A stretch of 42,916 nt of DNA from JBDHXE01 sp035445085. Lineage in GTDB: Bacteria; Bacteroidota; Ignavibacteria; Kapaibacteriales; UBA2268. Every line of letters begins with the position of its first letter. Within the stretch, counting starts at the first letter, position 1. The position numbers and the translations under genes were made by a program. Where the stretch lies: positions 1 to 42,916 of the forward strand of contig DAOMQA010000019.1 of NCBI GenBank assembly GCA_035445085.1. Reading direction: 5' to 3'. The notes under the pieces are model-generated. The model ran no database searches and had not been told where the DNA came from. It saw only the letters and a list, made by a program, of their open reading frames with translations. Below are positions 33,106-41,545 of this stretch, in pieces.

Positions 33106-33609
33106 ATGAATACTACAACTATAAGAAAGCTACTATTAGAAGTATGCGACCCTGAAATTCCAATTTTAACAATTGAAGATATTGGTATTCTTAGAGACGT
33201 TAGTTTTCAAGATAATACTTATAAAATCACAATTACCCCTACCTATTCTGGATGTCCGGCTATGTATCATATTAGAGATAGAATAAAAGAGGTATTAGAT
33301 TATCATCATATAGATAAATACGAAGTAATTACACAGATATCTCCTGCTTGGACTACAGAATGGATGAGCGAAGAAGCTAAGCTAAAATTAAAGGAATCGG
33401 GCATAGCACCACCTCAAGGTGCTAATGAAAATGATAACTTTGATGTGAATGATTTGTTAAAAGTATTAAAATCACCCAAAGCAATCCAATGTCCTTTTTG
33501 CGACTCAATAGATACTAAATTAATTAATAAATTTGGATCAACTGCCTGCAAGTCTTTACATTATTGTAATCATTGCTTGCAGGCTTTTGAGCATTTTAAG
33601 TGTCATTAA
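33106..33609 (+). CDS. paaD: PaaD-like protein (MIP18/DUF59 family with C-terminal Zn-ribbon)
   Basis: Protein of 167 aa resembling PaaD of the phenylacetyl-CoA epoxidase system, which is thought to help build the Fe-S cluster of that enzyme. The N-terminal DUF59/MIP18 domain holds CDPEIPILTIEDIGILRDV and TYSGCPAMYHIRD. The C terminus is a Zn-ribbon with CPFCDS and CNHC. gagagg precedes ATG 33106. No paaABCE genes are present, so a more general Fe-S assembly role is possible. The stop codon abuts the stop of the convergent secreted-protein gene. Confidence 0.87.
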   Translation: MNTTTIRKLLLEVCDPEIPILTIEDIGILRDVSFQDNTYKITITPTYSGCPAMYHIRDRIKEVLDYHHIDKYEVITQISPAWTTEWMSEEAKLKLKESGIAPPQGANENDNFDVNDLLKVLKSPKAIQCPFCDSIDTKLINKFGSTACKSLHYCNHCLQAFEHFKCH

Positions 33610-34383
33610 TTATAATTTACTTACTTTATTAATTTTAATGATTAAATTATTATCTGTAATTGTATTATTTTTAGATTTGCTTTTAGACTTAGTCGCTTTT
33701 GGCATTGGCGAATTATCGTGAATGATATTAACATTTCTTTTATTTATTTTTAATTCTGCTAATTTGGTATATAGTTCTTCTTCTCTTTCTGCAAATAACT
33801 TTTGCCTTTGCGCATCAACGCTTAGTTTAACAGTCTTTGTTTTACTCTTGCCTTTTACTTCTACCTTTACCTTTTCGCTCTTCACTTTAAAGTTGTTATC
33901 ATTAGTTTTAATGATAAAATCAAAAGTAATGAATGCTCTTTGTGATTTTGTCAATTCTTTTAAATTATTTAATTCATTTATAGCTTTATTGCTTAGCTTA
34001 GATTGATTTGATTCAAAGGCACCTAAATTTGCTAATTCTAAACCAGCATCTAATTTAACCACATTAAAATCATAAGTTAATTCTTTATAATCCTTAGAAG
34101 CCGCTATATTAATCTGATTTGCTTTATTATCCAGCAAATAACCTTCAAAGAATACATTGTATTCTTTTCCAGAGTTAAGAACCTGTTGATAAGTTCCATC
34201 TTTATTAGATTTTAGTTGATAGTCTTTGCCGTCCGCGTCCACAATTCTCAAGTCTGTTCCTATTGGAGTTCCAGCAAATTTTATATGACCTGTAATTAAT
34301 ATCGGAACATTGCTTTGTGCCCATAAAGAAAGAGCGCTTGCTATTATCAATATATTTATGAGCGAAATTTTTAATTTATTCAT
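33610..34383 (-). CDS. Exported protein with beta-sandwich N-terminal domain, unknown function
   Basis: Unrecognised protein of 257 aa. The signal peptide is NKLKISLINILIIASALSL ending near WAQ. Residues 25-110 (VPILITGHIKFAGTPIGTDL, VDADGKDYQLKSNKDGTY, GKEYNVFFEGY) read like a carboxypeptidase-regulatory-like beta sandwich, as found at the front of OmpA-type envelope proteins in Bacteroidota. The rest is charged and coiled, with Lys/Ser-rich low complexity (KVKVEVKGKSKTKTVKL, KATKSKSKSKNNT). No OmpA peptidoglycan motif is seen. It lies 10 nt after rsmG on the same strand and may be cotranscribed. Confidence 0.72.
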   Translation of the reverse strand: MNKLKISLINILIIASALSLWAQSNVPILITGHIKFAGTPIGTDLRIVDADGKDYQLKSNKDGTYQQVLNSGKEYNVFFEGYLLDNKANQINIAASKDYKELTYDFNVVKLDAGLELANLGAFESNQSKLSNKAINELNNLKELTKSQRAFITFDFIIKTNDNNFKVKSEKVKVEVKGKSKTKTVKLSVDAQRQKLFAEREEELYTKLAELKINKRNVNIIHDNSPMPKATKSKSKSKNNTITDNNLIIKINKVSKL

Positions 34384-34393
34384 TCTTATAGTG

Positions 34394-35059
34394 TTAATTA
34401 TTATTAAATTTACATATTACGATTTTTTTTGCTTCACTTTCAAAGAAGTCAGCTCCTAACATCTTTATATCAATTATATTGACGTTGATTTTTGGAAATT
34501 TTGATTTTATCTGAGAAATCTCCTCAGCTAAATCACCGCCTTTCAAAAATATATATGTACCATCAGGTTTTAAGAGCTTATAGGTCCAAGGGATTATTAA
34601 CTCTAATTTACCTACTGCTCTTGCAAATATATAATCATATTTTTGTTGATTAGCCCTTTCGTTAACCAATTCTTCAACCCTTGTAGATATAGCTTTAATA
34701 TTTCTTAGACCTGTATGTTTGGCAAACATATCTGTTATTTTAACTTTCTTCTTTATAGAATCTACTAATAAAAAGTTAAGATCTGGCCTTGCTATCTTTA
34801 GTGGAATACCTGGAAAGCCACCACCAGTACCAAAGTCTAAACAATGAGCTTTATACTTTAGATCAACATACTTTAAGATGGATAAGGAATGCAAAAAATG
34901 CCTTTCAAATATATTATCTTCATCTTTACGAGATATTAAATTGACTTTTTCGTTCCAATAACGAAGCTCACTTTCAAATCTCTCAAACTGCCTTATTTGT
35001 TCCTCTGTTAATACAATTGAATTAGAGGAGGAAATTGTCCAAAACTTAACTAAATCCAT
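34394..35059 (-). CDS. rsmG: 16S rRNA (guanine-527-N7)-methyltransferase RsmG
   Basis: SAM-dependent methyltransferase of 221 aa that adds m7G527 in 16S rRNA; formerly GidB. The family-specific start VNLISRKDEDNIFERHFLHS is followed by the SAM-binding loop LDFGTGGGFPGIPLKI, then LVDSIKKKVKI and YDYIFARAVGKL. The size is typical. Loss of this enzyme gives low-level streptomycin resistance in known bacteria. It is divergent from the GT2 gene, with only 17 nt between start codons, so its promoter must overlap or lie inside the neighbouring gene. Confidence 0.95.
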   Translation of the reverse strand: MDLVKFWTISSSNSIVLTEEQIRQFERFESELRYWNEKVNLISRKDEDNIFERHFLHSLSILKYVDLKYKAHCLDFGTGGGFPGIPLKIARPDLNFLLVDSIKKKVKITDMFAKHTGLRNIKAISTRVEELVNERANQQKYDYIFARAVGKLELIIPWTYKLLKPDGTYIFLKGGDLAEEISQIKSKFPKINVNIIDIKMLGADFFESEAKKIVICKFNNN

Positions 35060-35076
35060 ATCCGTCTTTAAAAATT

Positions 35077-35727
35077 ATGAGCCTATTGACGAGTAAATAT
35101 GAAAATCCTTTTTTCACTATTATTATTACTACATATAATAGAAGTGATATAGTTTTGAACGCCGTTCAGTCGGTCTTAAATCAAACCTATGATAATTGGG
35201 AATGTATTATTATAGACGATGGTAGCAATGACAATACTTTTAACAAGCTAAAGGATATTATTAAGCAAAATGATAAATTTCGATACGTATTTCATAAAAA
35301 TAAAAAACAAGCATACTCCAAGAATGTAGGTATATTAAATTCAAGTGCTAAATATATCACATTTCTTGATTCTGATGATTTATATTTACCTAACCATTTG
35401 CAATTAAGATATAATATTTTGCAAGATATGCACATTGATTTATTGCACGGTGGCGTTCAAATTATTGGCAGTGAATTTGTTCCAAGTATTTATAATTTAA
35501 ATGAGAAAATATCAATTCATAATTGTGTTATTGGTGGTACGTTTTTTATTAAATCAGAGCTGATAAATAATATTGGTCGCTTCGATATAGTAGATTACGG
35601 AGATGATACTTTTCTTTTTAGAAAAATATTAGAACATAGAGCAGTCATTGCTAAAACAAATCTTCGTACTTATGTATATAATAGACTTTCTTTAGATTCA
35701 ATTTGCAATAATATGAACAATGAATAA
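35077..35727 (+). CDS. Family 2 glycosyltransferase (compact)
   Basis: GT-A glycosyltransferase of 216 aa. The nucleotide-sugar site is clear: TIIITTYNRSDIVLNAVQSV, WECIIIDDGSNDNT and the DxD region YITFLDSDDLYLP (near residues 94-106). The C-terminal part is short (GGTFFIKSELINNIGRFD, then YGDDTFLFRKIL), so it is a single-domain enzyme without membrane segments. It overlaps nth by 8 nt, indicating coupled expression with a DNA-repair gene, an unrelated function. Confidence 0.93.
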   Translation: MSLLTSKYENPFFTIIITTYNRSDIVLNAVQSVLNQTYDNWECIIIDDGSNDNTFNKLKDIIKQNDKFRYVFHKNKKQAYSKNVGILNSSAKYITFLDSDDLYLPNHLQLRYNILQDMHIDLLHGGVQIIGSEFVPSIYNLNEKISIHNCVIGGTFFIKSELINNIGRFDIVDYGDDTFLFRKILEHRAVIAKTNLRTYVYNRLSLDSICNNMNNE

Positions 35728-36400
35728 TACATTTTCTAAAAGCATTCAAGGTAGGAAGGAAAGAATGGCAAATATTATTGATATTCTTTCAGATATTTAT
35801 CCTAATATACAAATTCAATTAAATTATTCTAATCCTTTTGAATTATTAATAGCAACAATGCTATCTGCCCAATGTACAGATGCAAGAGTTAATTTAGTAA
35901 CGACAAAGTTATTTAGCAAGTACATTATACCAGAAGATTATTTAAAAGTACCTATTGAAGAACTGGAAACTGATATTTTTTCGACAGGCTTTTACAAGGC
36001 AAAGGCTAAGAATATAAGGGGTACCTGTGAATTACTTATTCACAAATTTAATGGTAAAGTACCAGAAGTATTGGAAGATTTAATTTTATTGCCGGGCGTT
36101 GGGCGTAAAACGGCAAACGTAGTTTTAGGCCATTGTTTTAACACTCCTGCAATAGTAGTTGATACACATGTTACAAGAATTAGTAATCGTTTAGGTTTTG
36201 TTGCCACAAATGATGCTTATAAGATTGAATTAGAATTAATGAAAGTAGTACATAAAGAGCAATGGATAAAATTTACTCACCTAATGATAAATCACGGCAG
36301 AAATACTTGTATTGCACGCAAACCAAAATGTAACATATGTAAGTTCAGCCACTTATGTGAATATTATAGGAATTATAATTACAATCACGCTAACAAATAA
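35720..36400 (+). CDS. nth: Endonuclease III (DNA glycosylase/AP lyase)
   Basis: Base-excision repair enzyme of 226 aa that removes oxidised pyrimidines and cleaves the abasic site. FELLIATMLSAQCTDARVN contains the Lys-region precursor of the helical domain. The helix-hairpin-helix is LPGVGRKTANVVLGH with the catalytic Lys, followed by the catalytic Asp in AIVVDTHVTRISNRLG. The C-terminal [4Fe-4S] motif is C-x6-C-x2-C-x5-C (CIARKPKC, CKFSHLC). The ATG lies within the last codons of the GT2 gene. An N-terminal stretch of 15 residues before MANIIDIL may mean the true start is internal. Confidence 0.96.
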   Translation: MNNTFSKSIQGRKERMANIIDILSDIYPNIQIQLNYSNPFELLIATMLSAQCTDARVNLVTTKLFSKYIIPEDYLKVPIEELETDIFSTGFYKAKAKNIRGTCELLIHKFNGKVPEVLEDLILLPGVGRKTANVVLGHCFNTPAIVVDTHVTRISNRLGFVATNDAYKIELELMKVVHKEQWIKFTHLMINHGRNTCIARKPKCNICKFSHLCEYYRNYNYNHANK

Positions 36401-36405
36401 TTCTA

Positions 36406-36873
36406 TCATTCTATTCCAAGAATATTATTTATGCTATCTTGTAATCTTTTTCGCACTTCTATTGTATCTTTATTAGCAAATAAGTATTCATATGAAAAAT
36501 AATAATCACGAGACTTGTATCTAACAAATAAAACTGGAGTATTCTCGCAATCATACCCTAAAAATTTGATAGGTTTATTATAATCTCTTGCCTTACTTTC
36601 TACAAAAATTAAATCATCGTATTTAATTAAATTATTTATATGTTGTTCTATAATCTTCACATTACGGCTTTTTCTTGGTGATTTTCGTACTACTATAGTT
36701 CTCAGTTTATTATTCCATAGAGTTTGGCTCTTGATTATTTTATCCAAACATTCCTTGCAATACAAATCATTTACAACTATAAACGCACAATTATTATAAT
36801 CACCTAAATTAATATTAGTAAGATTAATATTAAACATCAAAGTTAAAAGGATAATTAAGCTATTTGTCGCCAT
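36406..36873 (-). CDS. Thioredoxin-like exported protein, unknown function
   Basis: Protein of 155 aa from ATG 36873. The signal sequence is MATNSLIILLTLMFNINL. The rest follows a thioredoxin-like order: a strand (CAFIVVNDLY), a redox motif CKEC, a helix (LDKIIKSQTLW), a strand (LRTIVVR), and a late strand with a cis-Pro-like ENTPVLFVRY. The match is structural rather than by close family. The start overlaps the upstream propeller-like gene by 14 nt, so the two are translationally coupled. Together they parallel the single fused gene at 38070. Confidence 0.65.
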   Translation of the reverse strand: MATNSLIILLTLMFNINLTNINLGDYNNCAFIVVNDLYCKECLDKIIKSQTLWNNKLRTIVVRKSPRKSRNVKIIEQHINNLIKYDDLIFVESKARDYNKPIKFLGYDCENTPVLFVRYKSRDYYFSYEYLFANKDTIEVRKRLQDSINNILGIE

Positions 36874-37927
36874 ATTCCACCATGTTGAGCTTATATATAT
36901 CATTTTCGAAGCTACTGAATATTAAAGTATTATTTAGAATTATATAATTAGCACTTAAATCTATTTTATACTTTTCTAAAATTTTATCGCTTGCTAAGTC
37001 TTTATTTTTTAATTGCCAAGTCTCCCCTTGCTTTTCCCATATATCGTAGAATAAATCAAATATTTTGTCTGAATCTTCTTGTCGATTAGAGTAGCAAACA
37101 AGTATAAGAGAATCACTCAAAAAATTAACTCTATGAATTAGCGTTTTAGTGTTTGCATCACTACTTAGTACATCTATAATTTTCATTGGATGCCAACCAC
37201 TAAACTTATAATTATCATAAGTTGTTGCCTGCCAAAATGGTAGTTCCCTATCTATTTTACTAAGCAAACTATCATTGTAATCATATATTCTAATCTTATA
37301 TTCAGTAATATCAGTAACAAGGTAGCTTTTCTTGCTAAAGTCAATAATATTTCTAGGCTGATAAACAGCCCAATAAAGCCCAGATGGGTAATCAATTTTT
37401 TTGAATTTTTTAATAGAATTGTCTTGTAAATTAACCCTAAAATAATATAGCATATCATTCTTATCTAATGTTTTAGATATAAATATATCAGTATATCCAA
37501 TTAAATTTGGGTAATCCAAGAAAATATTACGTGCATAATAAAGTATATCTTGATTAAACATTTCATCTAAATTAGTATGGCTTACAAATTCAATACTATC
37601 TGTCGTGCTATTATAACAATACTTTAAAAACTCCTTAGATGCTATAAAGAAAAGTGTGTCCTTATATGCTGTTATGTTTGAAATAGGCATTTGATTGCAA
37701 AGATTAAAATTATTATAATCTTTATTGATATGTAAAGTATATCGTTTAGCTTTGCTATGCAAGTAAATGTTACAATCTGTATCTATGAAATTATCATAAT
37801 ACATAAGCTCATTATTAAGATAGCATACTTTGACATCAGGATTCTTAGTTCTACTGATGCTTGAATCTATATTAACATGACGATAATCATTAAAAAATGA
37901 AAACATTAGTAATAACATTATATTCAT
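36860..37927 (-). CDS. Exported beta-propeller-like protein, unknown function
   Basis: Unrecognised 355-aa protein with a short hydrophobic start (MNIMLLLMFSFF). The body is a series of beta-rich blocks with the cadence of a 6-bladed propeller (TLFFIASKEFLKYCYNSTTD, YYFRVNLQDNSIKKFKKID, YLVTDITEYKIRIYDYNDSL, SDSLILVCYSNRQED). Similar exported propellers in Bacteroidota accompany redox or peptide-binding partners. It overlaps the CKEC thioredoxin-like gene. It is separated from the next upstream gene by 142 nt and a hairpin. Confidence 0.62.
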   Translation of the reverse strand: MNIMLLLMFSFFNDYRHVNIDSSISRTKNPDVKVCYLNNELMYYDNFIDTDCNIYLHSKAKRYTLHINKDYNNFNLCNQMPISNITAYKDTLFFIASKEFLKYCYNSTTDSIEFVSHTNLDEMFNQDILYYARNIFLDYPNLIGYTDIFISKTLDKNDMLYYFRVNLQDNSIKKFKKIDYPSGLYWAVYQPRNIIDFSKKSYLVTDITEYKIRIYDYNDSLLSKIDRELPFWQATTYDNYKFSGWHPMKIIDVLSSDANTKTLIHRVNFLSDSLILVCYSNRQEDSDKIFDLFYDIWEKQGETWQLKNKDLASDKILEKYKIDLSANYIILNNTLIFSSFENDIYKLNMVEYGDK

Positions 37928-38014
37928 ATTTTTCCCAAATTTTTCATATCAAAAAATACCATTCCATAAGTAAGTTCCCTTACTCTCTAAAAGATAATCA
38001 AAAGAGCTCTCTAA

Positions 38015-38032
38015 AGCCCAAAAGTGTGGGCT
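38015..38032 (-). terminator. Hairpin after the fused thioredoxin/propeller gene
   Basis: agccca (38015-38020) and tgggct (38027-38032) form a 6-bp stem with a 6-nt loop, 38 nt after the stop at 38070 on the minus strand. A short T-run follows at a distance only, so strength is moderate. Confidence 0.45.
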
Positions 38033-38069
38033 GCTTTATTAATGATAAAAACATTCTTTTATTCAATAT

Positions 38070-39560
38070 TTAATTTAATTTTATTTTAGCTATAGTAATA
38101 GATTTATTTTCATACTTTGAACATAAAATAAATTTGTCACTAATATAGAATGGTATTAAGCCCATTTCTAGATTTATTGTTTTTATTATATCACCATTAA
38201 AGTTGAAAATTATTACTTTATAAGAATAATTGTAATCATTAAAATTATTATTTATAAAATTTAGCTTAAAAGATGTTAAAGCATACACTTCAGGCGATAA
38301 TTGGTATAAATTTTGGCAATATTGAACTTTTGAAAACATATCGATTTTAGTTCCTATGTCGTCTCCTATATATAAATCATGTTCATATTTATCAATATTA
38401 TTATTTTGATTATTTAATGAAAATTCTTTTTCTAATGAGTAATTCTGTAAATTCCAAAAAGATATTTTATCATCATTATTTATATTGGTGAGTAACAATT
38501 TGTTAAAATTATCATATAAGAATGTTGAATATAAAAATTGAGACCCCTTAAATTTCTTATAATATTCAGGCAATTTGCCGAATGTGCCAAATTTATTATT
38601 TGAAATTCCCATTCTAATAAACGGCTCAAATTTATCATCTAATTTTATATTTTTCATTGTATAATTAGTAGTAAAAATTTGATTTAATTCTTTTGAAAAA
38701 TAAGTTCTATAATGTAATAAGATTTCAGAAGCTTTTAAGGTATCATAATTGACTGTTAATTGAGTAATTGCATTTGTTCTAATATCATAAGTTAAATACT
38801 CCCTATAATTACTATATGAGTTATTTACAAAAATAAAACTATATGGCTCTTCATACCAATCTGGGTCATAAAAAGAAATATTGCCTTTAAGCGGTATATG
38901 TAAAGAATCTACCAATTTACCTTTATTTGTATAAATGAGCAGCACCTGCGGACCAGGCAACAACATATAAATATTTTCACTAATGGGTGAATAAAGCAAA
39001 TATCTTGATTGAGCATAAATAAAGCTATCATTAATATCAAGTTCCATTTTACTATTTAGCGGATTATTATCTTTCTCTTTGTTTATATTATTCAGTATAT
39101 TTAAAATACTTTTAGCATCTAACTCGCCCCCTGCCTTATCCATAGCAACAATCGTCCCAATTTCATCTAACACATAATAAAAAGGATATTGATTTACTTT
39201 AAAGTATGACTTATAGGCAAATATTTCATCAGATACTATTTTCCAATTAGAAGGAAATTGGCTTTTAATCTTTAGAATATCCTCATTGCTTAGAGCACCT
39301 ACAAAGAGTATAATTTCTATATCATAATAAGTTGATATTTCATTATACATTTCTTTAATTGAGCTCATACATAAACTACAAGAATTAACATCAGCAAATA
39401 AATAAAGATGGTAATTCCTTCCACTTTGGGTTCCATCTGGTTTGATTAATTTAATTGTATCGCCTACATGAAATTTTTCAGCATTAGATAATTCTACTAT
39501 TGAATAAGCTTTCAAATTATAAATTATCATTACTAATATTATGATCTGTATAATCTTCAA
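38070..39560 (-). CDS. Exported thioredoxin-like + beta-propeller-like fusion protein
   Basis: Protein of 496 aa with signal peptide (MKIIQIIILVMIIYNLKAYS). Residues about 30-165 form an AhpC/TSA-like thioredoxin fold: FHVGDTIKLIKPDG, YLFADVNSCSLCMSSIKEM with CxxC (CSLC), EIILFVGALSNEDI, and the cis-Pro segment NQYPFYYVLDEIGTIV. Residues about 180-496 read as a beta-propeller (YLLYSPISENIYMLLPGPQ, FIFVNNSYSNYREYLTYD, YLYNDNFNK-like blocks). It may act as a periplasmic redox or sensing protein; no enzyme activity can be assigned beyond disulfide chemistry. Confidence 0.75.
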   Translation of the reverse strand: MKIIQIIILVMIIYNLKAYSIVELSNAEKFHVGDTIKLIKPDGTQSGRNYHLYLFADVNSCSLCMSSIKEMYNEISTYYDIEIILFVGALSNEDILKIKSQFPSNWKIVSDEIFAYKSYFKVNQYPFYYVLDEIGTIVAMDKAGGELDAKSILNILNNINKEKDNNPLNSKMELDINDSFIYAQSRYLLYSPISENIYMLLPGPQVLLIYTNKGKLVDSLHIPLKGNISFYDPDWYEEPYSFIFVNNSYSNYREYLTYDIRTNAITQLTVNYDTLKASEILLHYRTYFSKELNQIFTTNYTMKNIKLDDKFEPFIRMGISNNKFGTFGKLPEYYKKFKGSQFLYSTFLYDNFNKLLLTNINNDDKISFWNLQNYSLEKEFSLNNQNNNIDKYEHDLYIGDDIGTKIDMFSKVQYCQNLYQLSPEVYALTSFKLNFINNNFNDYNYSYKVIIFNFNGDIIKTINLEMGLIPFYISDKFILCSKYENKSITIAKIKLN

Positions 39561-39583
39561 GTGAATCTCCTTATAAAAATCGC

Positions 39584-39612
39584 GGGTAATTCATTAGCAA
39601 TAAGAATTACCC
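39584..39612 (-). terminator. Terminator after the Thr-rich secreted protein gene
   Basis: gggtaattc (39584-39592) and gaattaccc (39604-39612) form a perfect 9-bp stem with an 11-nt loop, directly after the stop codon at 39621 on the minus strand. Read on that strand it is followed by gcgatttttataag. Confidence 0.7.
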
Positions 39613-39620
39613 TATAAAAA

Positions 39621-40058
39621 TTAAAATCTAACTGTATAATTACCAAGTGAACTTGCTAATATACCTGCTATTGATATAACTGTATTATCTAGCCGAGGAT
39701 ATTCATCACTATGTAGTATGGTTAAAGTTGTTCCATTAGGAAAAACAAGGCTTCTATCACTTAAGACAAACTGATTAGAACCGACTTGACCAATCATTGG
39801 ACCAGTATTAGCATTTATAACCCAATCACCAGTGGCATTATCCATAATTATTGGTGTAGTAGTAGTTGTTGTTACTGTAGTTTGTATTGTACATCCAACT
39901 CCCGCAAAAGGGCAACTTGTAAATGGAGGGGACCCTCCTGGATCTGCTCTTGTTACAGTTATTGTTGTAGTTGTTGTTACTGTAGTTTTTGAAAATAACA
40001 CACCACTCATCATTATCAATAATGATAAGATTAAAATCAATTTAAGATTAATATTCAT
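39621..40058 (-). CDS. Small Thr-rich exported protein
   Basis: Unrecognised 145-aa protein. The signal peptide is NINLKLILILSLLIMMSGVLFS. It is followed by two low-complexity threonine strings (TTVTTTTTITVT and TTVTTTTTT) separated by a Gly/Pro/Cys loop (ADPGGSPPFTSCPFAGVGC). A compact beta-rich tail ends in YTVRF. No T9SS domain is visible. ATG 40058 has ggagaaaa upstream. The gene lies downstream, in its own direction, of one copy of the 240-bp direct repeat. Function unknown; surface or adhesin-like. Confidence 0.68.
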   Translation of the reverse strand: MNINLKLILILSLLIMMSGVLFSKTTVTTTTTITVTRADPGGSPPFTSCPFAGVGCTIQTTVTTTTTTPIIMDNATGDWVINANTGPMIGQVGSNQFVLSDRSLVFPNGTTLTILHSDEYPRLDNTVISIAGILASSLGNYTVRF

Positions 40059-40141
40059 GACTTTTCTCCATAATTTAATTAAAAAACAATACAACTCTTC
40101 TAAATACTAAGAAAACAATACTTCTTTTAATTAAATTGTCG

Positions 40142-40388
40142 GACCGCGTGCCCTCCTCGGAAATTCCAGTTTAAGTTTGCTTTTGTTACAATAAGTGTGA
40201 TGCAGTGCGTCTTCATCGAAGTATCGAAGTATCGAAGTATCGTGTTAGAGTTATATTATATTTATTCAGTTTAAAATACATTTTTATAAATCTACAATGT
40301 TAGCTTCTTGAAATTAAGTATTTTTTATATAAGTACCAAATTATTTTTTATATTTTTGAAAAATAATTTTTAAGCTGTTGTATATATA
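40142..40388. repeat. Direct repeat copy 1 (about 247 bp), noncoding
   Basis: Starts gaccgcgtgccctcctcgg and ends aagctgttgtatatata. It is near-identical to 42617-42845. It fills most of the gene-free stretch 40059-40423 and lies upstream (in the minus direction) of the Thr-rich protein gene. Differences from copy 2 are an extra two 8-bp units, small changes near 40310 and an AT-rich indel near 40350. No open frame or IS ends are seen in it. Confidence 0.95.
40215..40238. repeat. Octamer array atcgaagt x3 within repeat copy 1
   Basis: Three tandem atcgaagt units (40215-40238) precede atcgtg. The second large copy has only one unit (42690-42697). The difference points to slippage or unequal exchange. 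Confidence 0.93.
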
Positions 40389-40403
40389 GGTTTTAAGGAA
40401 ATA

Positions 40404-40421
40404 ATGGGGCGATTGCCCCAT
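40404..40421 (-). terminator. Terminator-like hairpin after the metzincin gene
   Basis: atggggc (40404-40410) and gccccat (40415-40421) form a 7-bp GC-rich stem with a 4-nt loop, 3 nt beyond the metzincin stop on the minus strand, followed there by tatttcctt. Confidence 0.6.
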
Positions 40422-40423
40422 AT

Positions 40424-41545
40424 CTAAATCTTTATGAATTTCTCTACCTTATCACCTATTTTAATGAAATAAACGCCGGGAGTAAGATGTGAAACATCAA
40501 TTTTTAATCCATCATTAGTATTTATAAAGTTTACTATATACTTTTGACCAAAAGTGCTGTAAACAATTACATTTTCAATATTGGAAATAGTTGATGAAGA
40601 AAATACTATGAAATCTTCTGCTGGATTAGGATAATTGTAAATTTCTTCCTCAACAATGTTACTTTCTGCAACAGGTGTTAGTGAGGGACAGTATAGTTTT
40701 GCGAACATACACTTGTCATATTGATTTGGATAAATACTTTTTGTTTTAGCAGGATTAGATTCTGAACTCATAACCCCATCAATTGGAGGATAACAACCTA
40801 TAAATGGTGGTTCAGATGAATCATCATAGTGATCAAATCCTAATATATGACCAGCTTCATGTAACATTACATCAAAAAAATTATATACTTTAGAATAACC
40901 ATCATTATAAACTTTGGAAATAGTTGAAGTTGTAATAAAGTCATCATTGATGAAAAATCGATTAACGTTACCAGAGGCATCTTTCCTAAAGCTAGTTGTA
41001 TTATTAAGCATAATCAATGATTCATCGCATTTAAGATTGCAAAAAGGAAAAGTGGATTTTGTTTTAGCATATGCTAGTTCACCATCGAATTGGAAATCTT
41101 CTTCCAAATCAGAAAACTTTACTTTAATGGAACAAGAGCAAGGTTCACTTTCTTTACCACATATACAATTCCATGAAAATGCTGCTCTATTAATTTCATC
41201 AATTGCTTTATTTTTTGAAAAGACTACATTATCCAACGGCATAGCAACCTCTACAGGTATTGTTGTTAAATCAATGTCAAAACAAATTGGCATTCTGATT
41301 CTACGAATAGCATAATCTATACCATATCCTTGAAATCCTGGAATGTTATATGGGTCTTCAGCACAAATAACGTGTATTTTAGATACAGGACTATTAAAAT
41401 CGCAAATATAAAAAGGATACTTTATTCCTGGTGGACAATAAACAGTAGAACCGCATGTCTGACAAATTATTTCCATTGTATTAATCACAATTAATATCAT
41501 AAAAAGAGTATTAAATTTTATTAGCTTTTTCATATTTTGACTCAT
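40424..41545 (-). CDS. Secreted metzincin metalloprotease with T9SS C-terminal sorting domain
   Basis: Putative zinc endopeptidase of 373 aa exported through the outer membrane by the type IX system. The signal peptide is near residues 6-28 (KLIKFNTLFMILIVINTM...). The catalytic zinc motif HEAGHILGFDH lies at 229-239 with E230, and a Met-turn candidate follows in GVMSSESN. Many Cys occur before it (CICGKESEPCSC, CNLKCDES), probably as disulfides. Residues about 300-373 form the sorting domain: YNYPNPAEDFIVFSS, then VIVYSTFGQKY and LTPGVYFIKIGDKVEKFIKI. The ATG overlaps the upstream gene stop (ATGA), so the two are coupled. The operon lies between the two direct repeats. Confidence 0.9.
   Translation of the reverse strand: MSQNMKKLIKFNTLFMILIVINTMEIICQTCGSTVYCPPGIKYPFYICDFNSPVSKIHVICAEDPYNIPGFQGYGIDYAIRRIRMPICFDIDLTTIPVEVAMPLDNVVFSKNKAIDEINRAAFSWNCICGKESEPCSCSIKVKFSDLEEDFQFDGELAYAKTKSTFPFCNLKCDESLIMLNNTTSFRKDASGNVNRFFINDDFITTSTISKVYNDGYSKVYNFFDVMLHEAGHILGFDHYDDSSEPPFIGCYPPIDGVMSSESNPAKTKSIYPNQYDKCMFAKLYCPSLTPVAESNIVEEEIYNYPNPAEDFIVFSSSTISNIENVIVYSTFGQKYIVNFINTNDGLKIDVSHLTPGVYFIKIGDKVEKFIKI

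Noticed and set aside
39786..40110. + strand frames rich in Cys/Ser/Tyr or Val
   Set aside because: They are mirror readings of the polythreonine coding strings of the minus-strand secreted protein.
40914..41315. 133-codon + strand frame
   Set aside because: Antisense to the metzincin gene, whose HExxH motif and sorting domain are clear.
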